Assembly (NCBI RefSeq): GCF_009936275.1
Contig: NZ_AP019797.1
Location: forward strand, 983,501 to 1,047,500
From: Rhodothermus marinus
Lineage (GTDB): Bacteria; Bacteroidota; Rhodothermia; Rhodothermales; Rhodothermaceae
Length of the DNA: 64,000 nucleotides
Direction of reading: 5' to 3'
In this document: piece after piece, positions 57,927 through 64,000 of the stretch
Position numbering within the stretch: the stretch's first letter is position 1
Layout of the letters: every line of letters begins with the position of its first letter
Made by a program: the position numbers and the translations under genes
Notes under the pieces: generated by a model
Told to the model about the DNA's origin: nothing
Seen by the model: the letters and a program-made list of their open reading frames with translations, nothing else
The model's database searches: none

Positions 57927-58340
57927 AGGTAGTGAGCATCGTAGGTGCCCGGCCCCAGTTCATCAAAGCGGCGGCCGTCTCCCGGGTGCTCCGGGCTGAG
58001 CCCGGGGTGCAGGAGGTGCTGGTCCATACCGGCCAACACTACGACGACAACATGAGTCGGGTGTTCTTTGAGGAGCTGGAGATTCCCGAGCCCGACTACC
58101 ACCTGGGCATCGGGGGCGGCACCCACGGCCAGAACACGGGCCGGATGTTGGAGGCCATCGAGAGGGTGCTTCTCAAGGAACAGCCAGACTGGGTGCTGGT
58201 TTACGGCGACACCGACAGCACCCTGGCCGGGGCCCTGGCGGCGGTGAAGCTCCACATTCCTGTGGCCCATGTGGAGGCTGGTCTGCGCTCCTTCAACCGC
58301 CGCATGCCGGAAGAAATAAACCGGGTGCTCACGGACCACG

Positions 58341-59449
58341 GGTAGTCACTCCTTTTTGTATTGATAATGTTTGAAGGTCAGGAATTCTTCCCAACTCCAA
58401 ACATGCTCAGCCAGGCCAATCGCCATAGCTGGCGTGCGGGGTCGATAGCGCCGCCCGCCCGGCAAGCCTCCAACGCGCTCTCGCAACGCCCGATGCGGAC
58501 GCATCCAATTGTGCTCGAACAAACAGAGCCGCACCAGCGCATCCCAAGTCGTCGGCTGCTTCGCAAAAGCATGGGTTTTGCGCGTCAAGGCGTTGAGCCG
58601 ATCTCGCAACACCCCGTTGAGGCGTTCCACGTGCACACAGTAGGGACAGGCGACCGGCTCCCCCACGACCGGGCGCACTTCCACCCCAACGACGCGCCCA
58701 CCCACCCGTTGCTTGACCGCTTGCGTCAAGCGCACATCCTGCCGCAGCACCAGGGGCGGACGCCCCCGCTTGCCGCTCCGTTGCGGGTCACGATACACCC
58801 GCCGGACGGCCTTTTCGTAGGCCTTCCGGCCATCACTGACCCAACACACACCGGCCTGCCCCCGAGTGCGCTCACGGCTCAGACGGACCACTTCCGGCGC
58901 CAGTGCATCCTCGGTCGGCCCAAAGGCCCAGGCCACCACAAAGCGGCTGGCCCGCTCCTGGCTTATGCATCCCCAGCGCGGGCCCACCCCGTCCGGCGTG
59001 CCTGTCCTGCTTCTAAGCGCGCCCCGCTTTTTTTAACAAATGACCAGAAGGCGTCCACTTCCAGCTGGCTCAGTTGGAGCTCGCGCACCAGGGCCTGGGT
59101 GATGGCCTCCGCATGGTCGGCCGCCCGCCGCAGCCAGCGGCCGATCGTCTCGTACTTGTGGCCGGTGATCTCCTCGGCGGCGCTCAAACTCCCCCGCCGC
59201 ATGACGAGGAGCAGGGCACGGGCCACTTCGGCCGGTGGGGTGCGCAGGCGGTACAAGGGCGTGCCGAAGGTGGGCCCGAAGGAACGCCCGCAGCCGCGAC
59301 ACACCCAGCGCTGGCGCCCGTCTTTGCGGCCGTTACGCACCGTGTGCTTGTGGCCACAATGGGGACAGGGGGGATTGTTCGGGGATGGTCTTCTCGCCAT
59401 AGTTCACCTCCTGCCCCATTATAATCAACACCATAAAGAGTGACAACCC
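58341..59449 (-). mobile_element. IS1-like insertion sequence (1109 bp) with 8-bp target duplication
   Basis: Terminal repeats begin GGTAGTCACTC and GGTTGTCACTC and match at 20 of 25 positions. GGACCACG flanks the element at 58333-58340 and 59450-59457. The zinc-ribbon transposase, A7 frameshift site and 8-bp duplication fit the IS1/IS1595 group. Confidence 0.92.
58346..59400 (-). CDS. IS1-like transposase, two frames joined by -1 frameshift
   Basis: The first frame (59400 to 58963) encodes an InsA-type zinc ribbon, CPHCGHKHTVRNGRKDGRQR and CRGCGRSFGP, a helix-turn-helix and the start of the catalytic domain, QLEVDAFWSFVKK. Seven A residues at 59028-59034 (plus-strand T7) lie at the KK codons. 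The -1 frame is open from there through GCISQERASRFVVAWAFG, VSDGRKAYEKAV and HVERLNGVLRDRLNALTRKT to 58346, supplying the other acidic residues. The fused product is about 350 residues. A damaged gene is less likely because frame, site and domain junction all agree. Confidence 0.88.
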
Positions 59450-60114
59450 GGACCACGCATCGGACATTCTTTTTGCTCCCACCGAAACCGCGGTGAAGAA
59501 TCTACGATGTGAGGGCATTGCAGAAGACAAAATTTACCTGGTAGGAGATGTAATGTACGATGCCGCGCTCTACTACGGGGCGAAGGCTGAGGTAAAAAGC
59601 CAGCTCCTGAAGCAGCTTGGCCTTCCGCCCAGAGGCTATATCTTGGCCACTGTCCACCGGGCGGAGAATACCGATGATCCCGGGCGCCTGCGGGCTATCC
59701 TCGAGGCTCTGGCCGAGGTGCATCAGGAGGTCCCCGTGGTCTTCCCTGTGCACCCCAGAACCCGCAAGCGGACGGAGGCCTTTGGACTTGAAGGTTACTT
59801 GAAGAAGGTACTGGCCCTTGAGCCCGTGGGCTATCTGGACATGGTCATGCTGGAGAAGAACGCATGTCTTATCGCCACCGATTCTGGAGGGGTGCAGAAG
59901 GAAGCCTACTTCTACAGGGTGCCCTGTGTCACTCTGCGAGAGGAAACAGAGTGGTTGGAACTCCTAGAGTCTGGCTGGAATCGCTTGGCATCTCCCAGGA
60001 GTAAAGAGGCAATGATGGATGCCATGATTGGCTGTATCGGTGTGCAGGGGAACGAAGTTCAGTTATTTGGTTCTGGCCAAGCAGCTCAGGATATTGTAAC
60101 AGTCATTTTAATTA

Positions 60115-60951
60115 GAAGTCATCCGAAAAAGGTTCTCAAGAAGATCATGAGGCACCCGAGCAATACAAAACCCAGGTAGTTTTCCGCGTAGCGCTCATGA
60201 CGCATCACAATCCGGCGAAAATGCCCCAACCACGCAAACAACCGCTCTACTTTCCAACGGCGTCGATAGCGACGAAGCTTACGCCCATCCTGCGTCTTTT
60301 TCCGCTTCCGATTCCGCCGATGCGGGGCAATCATCTCTATACCCTGTTGCGCCAATGCCTTATCCAGCGGATCACTGTCATATGCCCGATCTCCAATCAA
60401 ACGTACTGGCCTGGCCTCGGTAAAACGAGCCGCCAGAGTGGCTTCGACCAACCGGGTCTCATGTGGCGAAGCACTGGCCACCAGCACCGCCAGCGGCATC
60501 CCATTGGCATCGGCTATCGCCATGAGTTTGCTTCCTTTACCTCGCTTTGTCTTGCCCACACACGTCCCCCCTTTTTAGCAGCGACAAAGCAGGCATCGAT
60601 AAAGCACTCCGAAAGCTTGAGCTTGCCCTGTTGGTGGAGTTCTTCGGCCAACACCTGCAAAATGCGTTGGAGGGTGCCGTTTCGGTTCCATGCTTGGAAG
60701 CGATCGTGGCAGGTGGACCTGGGCGGAAAGTGGGCGGGGAGCTTGGCCCAGGGAGCGCCGGTCTGGAGTATCCAGAGGATCGCTTCGAGGATCTCGCGGT
60801 CGGCGCGTCGGGGACGGCCGCGTCGATCAGGGCGTTTAGGAGGGGAGACGATCAGGGGCTCGATGCGTGCCCATTGTGCGTCGGTGAGTTTCATGAGGCC
60901 GCTCCGATTATCGTGGCGATTACAGAGTATCCCTATTTTCCGGATAAGTTC
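60115..60951 (-). mobile_element. IS5-family insertion sequence, copy 2 (837 bp)
   Basis: Same length and ends as the copy at 47219-48055, flanked by TA at 60113-60114 and 60952-60953. It lies within the last two codons of the epimerase gene. Confidence 0.92.
60119..60894 (-). CDS. IS5-type transposase, two frames joined by -1 frameshift (copy 2)
   Basis: Same protein as in copy 1, with [15 protein letters not shown] at the start (60894) and the A5G6 slip site at 60566-60576. Here the second frame stops at its native TGA inside the element, ending RTFFG. Catalytic motifs are intact, so this copy is a plausible active source. Confidence 0.9.
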
Positions 60952-60979
60952 TAGAAAGTGATTGCTTGGCTTTGCTAAT

Positions 60980-62062
60980 TAGGAGTTACGCAGTTGAATG
61001 AAGGATCAGGGAGGGAGAGGCCAAGTAATGACGGATAGCCTCCCGAAGGATGGCCTGTTTGGCCTCAAACCAGCTGATACCACGCTGCAAACGGGCCACT
61101 TCCAAGCGCAAAAAGGCTCGAATGGCCAAACCAATGTGGTTGCGCTGGGCTTCAGCCACACGAAATTGCCCCCGTTCGATCCCTGTGAACTGCTTCAGAC
61201 CCTGATGATACACCTCGATTTGCCAGGCATGCCGGCCATACGCGGCGGTTTCTTCCAGGGTCATATCCAGGCGGCTGGTGGCCCGGTATTCCTCGCGACC
61301 GTCTGGGGTCACCGTCTTGAACACCTTCACCCAGCCGTACCCTTTCAGATGCATCACACAACCTTCAGCAGGGATCGGCCAACTCGATACCGGACGATTC
61401 CGGCGCTCGCCCTCTACCGAAACCAACCGGTTGGCTTTCAAACGCGTGAACCATTCCCATCCCAGCTGGCGCACATACTTCAAGTTGGCCAGACTGGCAT
61501 ACCAACTGTCAAAGACAACCAACCGGGGCTGAAAGCCACGCGCATGGGCCGTTTGCAGCAGGGCTCGAAAGTGGTCATTCTTGGTCAGGCCGTCTTCTGC
61601 CCGGTTGTAAAGGCGAAAATCGCAAGGCAGGCGTGCTTGACCTTCGGTCCACAACAGCGAGATCAGGTTGATGCCCTGGACCACCCGCTTGTGCTTGCCC
61701 GACCAATGGCGTGTCACCCATGCCATCTTCCGAGCATGGGGCTTGTCCAGCGTGGTATCGTCCACCACCAACACCCCACGGTCTGGCCGGACAAAGGGGG
61801 CCACCTCCTGCCACAGGGCTTCCGTATCGGGCGGAATCCGCTTCAGCAGACGCGTATAGGCATCATGCGCCGGGGCGTTGAGCTCCCCTGCCCGAATCCG
61901 AGCCGCTTCGGTGGTGGTGAAGACCCGTTGGGCCGCAACCAAGAAATGAATGTAATCTAACTCATCCACTTTCGACGCGTTCACGGTTGGCCTCCCAGAC
62001 TAAAGCGTTGTCCCAGTGTGCCTCCCAAAGTTACATCATCACGGTCAACTGCGTAAGTCCTA
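60980..62062 (-). mobile_element. IS701-like insertion sequence (1083 bp)
   Basis: Inverted ends TAGGAGTTACGCAGTTGA and TAGGACTTACGCAGTTGA differ at one position. GCTAAT lies immediately outside both ends (60974-60979 and 62063-62068), a candidate 6-bp target duplication. Confidence 0.85.
60986..61984 (-). CDS. IS701-family DDE transposase
   Basis: A single 332-residue frame. LVVDDTTLDKPHARKMAWVTRHWSGKHKRVVQGINLISLLW contains the first aspartate pair typical of IS701; VVFDSWYASLANLKYVRQLGWEWFTRLKANR holds the second, and WQIEVYHQGLKQFTGIERGQFR the glutamate region with the YxxK-type pattern. The frame is intact and the stop lies within the terminal repeat. Start taken at 61984; MNASKVDELDYIHF is plausible. 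Confidence 0.9.
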   Translation of the reverse strand: MNASKVDELDYIHFLVAAQRVFTTTEAARIRAGELNAPAHDAYTRLLKRIPPDTEALWQEVAPFVRPDRGVLVVDDTTLDKPHARKMAWVTRHWSGKHKRVVQGINLISLLWTEGQARLPCDFRLYNRAEDGLTKNDHFRALLQTAHARGFQPRLVVFDSWYASLANLKYVRQLGWEWFTRLKANRLVSVEGERRNRPVSSWPIPAEGCVMHLKGYGWVKVFKTVTPDGREEYRATSRLDMTLEETAAYGRHAWQIEVYHQGLKQFTGIERGQFRVAEAQRNHIGLAIRAFLRLEVARLQRGISWFEAKQAILREAIRHYLASPSLILHSTA

Positions 62063-62281
62063 GCTAATGTTAAGGTAATTGCTGACTACACCGTGGAATC
62101 ATGAAGACGAGTGAACTTGCCCAACAGGCGATGGGCGAACAAAAAGCTGAAGCCTTCTGACACAATCGCTACCTTTAGAGCTTCTGACAAAATTGGAACT
62201 AAAGTTTGAGTGTGATCATAAAAGTTGCATCTTGTTTGACGCTTACAGCATGGTAAAAACGAAGTCAATTAATTACATGTG
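62063..62281. other. AT-rich gap between the IS701-like element and wzy
   Basis: No convincing gene. A 19-codon frame starts at 62101 (MKTSELAQQAMGEQKAEAF) and may be a remnant. GC content falls sharply here, marking the start of an AT-rich block. The promoter for the downstream genes is probably in this gap but no clear one was found. Confidence 0.5.
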
Positions 62282-63616
62282 ATGGTTTTGTTGGCTGCGT
62301 TTGTCCTGCTAATTTCATCGATTTGCGTATTATTAATGGCGTTGTTTGCCATTAGACGTGAGTCTAGTTTGTTTTTATCATGGGGGGCTATAGCCTTTGT
62401 TAGCTTGGATTCACTTGGTCTTGTAATTTTACCCTTTTTAAATTTGAATCTTCCCTATTTGCAGGATACATATGTTGTATACGAAAAGTTGGATGGTAGA
62501 ATTATGTCTGTATACATCAATCATATTTTTTCTCATTTTGTTATTCATGTTTTTGTTGCTTTAGTGTTATTGGCGCTGGTTGTCTTAAATGTAAAAAGAT
62601 CTAATTTTTTTATGATAAACAAAACTTCTTCTGTAAATTTTTTTGGTCGACTTGTTTTAGTACTGGTAGGATTTTTTGGGTCTTATTTCTTTTTTAAATA
62701 CTTTATATTTGGGCCAGGTTTGAAATTACTCGTTGCTGTTCGAATTTTCTTTTCTAATCCGATAGAAGCGGTGACTGCGCGATCTTTAGCTTGGAATCTG
62801 ATAAAGCCAGGGCAGGGATCTTTTGGAGTATCTGTTGTAAGTTATAATTTTCTTCCCTTTTTAGCAGTTTTGGTCGCTTTGTCAAACTATAAATCAAAGA
62901 GATTTTTTGTACTATGTTGGATGGCTTTTCTTGTATTGAGTCTTCTTTTTGCATTGCAAACTTATCAAAAAGCTCCATTGGCATTTGTTGTGTTAATATA
63001 CACTATTATATTGTATTTGGGAATAAGATTTAATAAAATGCGTAAAAATTTGTATATTATGGACGAGGGTAAAAGTAATAATAAATTTGTAATTATTGTT
63101 TTTGTGTTAGGGGTAATACTTGGAGTGGGGCTTTATGTTGTAAACTTTGGACTTTCTTTTAAGAATTCAATTCTTTCGCTATTTGGAAGAATCTTCTTGG
63201 TTCCGGTTAACACGGAAAGTTTTTGGTTTTTAGTTTATCCTGAGTTTCATGAGTTTCTTGGTTTGAAAAGAGCTATCCACACTAATATGGATGTTATACG
63301 TACTACTGCCTATCTGGCAACCGGGGATATATTTAGTGCTAATGCCTCATTCGTTGCTACAGGGTGGTCAGGCTTAGGCTTTTGGGGAGTAGCAATTTCT
63401 GGCGGCTTGGTGATATTCTACCTAGCTTTGTTAGACATATTGATACGTAATAAACCTGTATCAGTTCGCATGATTTCTGTTTATACAACCCTTCCAGCGC
63501 TATTTTTTTTGGTTTCAGGAACTTTTGCTGATTTTGTTTTTAAAGGAGGGCTTGTTCCATTACTTGTACTATTGTCAGTAGGAACAAAAAAGTATAAGAG
63601 TTGTTTGAGAAAATAG
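62282..63616 (+). CDS. Wzy-like oligosaccharide repeat-unit polymerase
   Basis: Polytopic inner-membrane protein of 444 residues with about 12 hydrophobic segments. The late segment NASFVATGWSGLGFWGVAISGG matches the pattern near the end of many O-antigen polymerases, and a periplasmic loop of polar residues (YPEFHEFLGLKRAIHTNMDVIRTT) precedes it. It is strongly AT-rich with A- and T-ending codons, unlike everything before 62 kb, so it is probably acquired. The ATG at 62282 is chosen; a GTG one codon earlier is possible. Confidence 0.78.
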   Translation: MVLLAAFVLLISSICVLLMALFAIRRESSLFLSWGAIAFVSLDSLGLVILPFLNLNLPYLQDTYVVYEKLDGRIMSVYINHIFSHFVIHVFVALVLLALVVLNVKRSNFFMINKTSSVNFFGRLVLVLVGFFGSYFFFKYFIFGPGLKLLVAVRIFFSNPIEAVTARSLAWNLIKPGQGSFGVSVVSYNFLPFLAVLVALSNYKSKRFFVLCWMAFLVLSLLFALQTYQKAPLAFVVLIYTIILYLGIRFNKMRKNLYIMDEGKSNNKFVIIVFVLGVILGVGLYVVNFGLSFKNSILSLFGRIFLVPVNTESFWFLVYPEFHEFLGLKRAIHTNMDVIRTTAYLATGDIFSANASFVATGWSGLGFWGVAISGGLVIFYLALLDILIRNKPVSVRMISVYTTLPALFFLVSGTFADFVFKGGLVPLLVLLSVGTKKYKSCLRK

Positions 63617-63662
63617 ATAATAGATTCATTTCATTTGTAGGATTTATCCTTAGAAAGGAGTG

Positions 63663-64000
63663 ATGGCCTTGAAGATTGCTTACTTGGTCCATCTTAACTT
63701 AGGCCCAAGTAGTGGCGTTTCCAAAAAAATAGCTTCTCAGATTAAATTATGGAAAAAGTTAGGAGTAGAAATATTTTTCTGTGTAATAACTCGTCGAGGT
63801 GATGTGGCAAATTTTGTAGTTGATGTGGGGGGTAACCCTTTTTTTTACTATGGAGGCGCTTACAGTTTGGGCAAGCTTCGGGCTATGCATCAGGCAACCA
63901 GGGAAATACTTTTTTGGAACCCAGATGTCGTGTATCTCAGGCGGGATTTGGTCTATCCTGCATATCTGCGCCTCGCTTCCAAGTTTCCTTTAGTTCAAGA
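63663..64000 (+). CDS. Glycosyltransferase, GT4-like (3' end outside window)
   Basis: The first 112 codons are visible. MALKIAYLVHLNLGPSSGVSKKI is a typical GT-B N-terminus with a glycine-containing loop, and NPDVVYLRRDLVYPAYLRLASKF is the usual segment before the first-domain end. AGAAAGGAG lies five bases before the ATG, a strong Shine-Dalgarno sequence uncommon in the rest of the window. It is AT-rich like wzy and 46 bp downstream of it. The sugar cannot be named. Confidence 0.75.
   Translation, partial: MALKIAYLVHLNLGPSSGVSKKIASQIKLWKKLGVEIFFCVITRRGDVANFVVDVGGNPFFYYGGAYSLGKLRAMHQATREILFWNPDVVYLRRDLVYPAYLRLASKFPLVQ

Larger units (their letters stand above)
57923..60961 (+). pseudogene. 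wbpI: UDP-GlcNAc3NAcA/UDP-GlcNAc 2-epimerase (WbpI/WecB-like), broken by two insertions
   Basis: Non-hydrolysing 2-epimerase. The 5' part encodes [52 protein letters not shown] and [11 protein letters not shown], then stops inside the IS1-like element at 58345. The 3' part resumes at 59451 with DHASDILFAPTETAVKNL and continues through TDSGGVQKEAYF and TEWLELL. An IS5 copy enters at 60115; beyond it, AGA-AAG-TGA restores the last two codons and stop. Removing both elements and one copy of each duplication gives an intact 360-codon gene. In the wbpA-B-D-E context the ancestral role was probably making UDP-ManNAc3NAcA; WecB activity is the alternative. The N-terminal 139 residues alone should be inactive. 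Confidence 0.9.

Noticed and set aside
58361-59443. A 360-codon plus-strand frame inside the IS1-like element
   Set aside because: Antisense to the zinc-ribbon transposase; no domain is recognisable.
62086-62268. A 60-codon minus-strand frame after the IS701-like element
   Set aside because: Too short, no recognised motif, and in a low-GC junk-like gap; possibly a transposase remnant but unsupported.

Overview
The window looks like a chromosomal segment of a thermophilic, high-GC member of the Rhodothermota/Bacteroidota, most like Rhodothermus. This is inferred from the SprE/PorW-like lipoprotein, OmpA and TonB-receptor architectures, cysteine-free ribosomal proteins, scarce Shine-Dalgarno sequences and GC-rich codon use. 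No species was confirmed by a search.

Layout. 1-7.3 kb: the 3' part of pyruvate kinase, a convergent CDP-alcohol phosphatidyltransferase, a large TPR/SPOR lipoprotein and FtsH. 7.4-27.7 kb: one long str-S10-spc-alpha ribosomal superlocus in the order rpsL, rpsG, fusA, tuf, rpsJ, rplC-D-W-B, rpsS, rplV, rpsC, rplP, rpmC, rpsQ, rplN-X-E, rpsN-H, rplF-R, rpsE, rpmD, rplO, secY, map, infA, rpmJ, rpsM-K-D, rpoA, rplQ. It closes with a strong intrinsic terminator. Several intercistronic gaps hold hairpins that may be regulatory. 27.7-31.7 kb: a RelA/SpoT homologue, an HU-like protein, RuvX and peptide deformylase. 31.7-36.7 kb: a probable metal-uptake group (small membrane protein, TonB receptor with a His/Asp/Glu-rich loop, MerC-like protein) together with an OmpA/PKD protein. 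36.9-44.3 kb: a leftward tetR-tolC-adaptor-RND efflux operon; its RND pump carries a large extra hydrophobic segment. 44.4-46.1 kb: mannose-1-phosphate guanylyltransferase and a small TPR protein.

46.1-51.3 kb is a repeat-rich island. It holds three paralogous membrane-anchored coiled-coil proteins built from 11-residue (33-bp) repeats, two of them in a near-identical tandem duplication of about 1.03 kb with an IS5-type element exactly at the junction. It also has five REP-like palindromes, three copies of a CTCCCCC hairpin, and a DUF4258/DUF2283 gene pair.

51.3-64 kb is a surface-polysaccharide locus: Wzz, then WbpA, WbpB, WbpD and WbpE, a Wzx flippase, a WbpI/WecB-like epimerase, a Wzy-like polymerase and the start of a glycosyltransferase. 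Together the Wbp enzymes would make UDP-GlcNAc3NAcA and, with the epimerase, UDP-ManNAc3NAcA. The epimerase is broken by an IS1-like element with a clean 8-bp target duplication, and an IS5-type element sits in its last two codons. An IS701-like element follows. Base composition changes twice inside this locus: Thermus-like codon use in wbpE-wzx-epimerase, then AT-rich from wzy on. This points to assembly by horizontal transfer. I found no tRNA, rRNA or CRISPR array.
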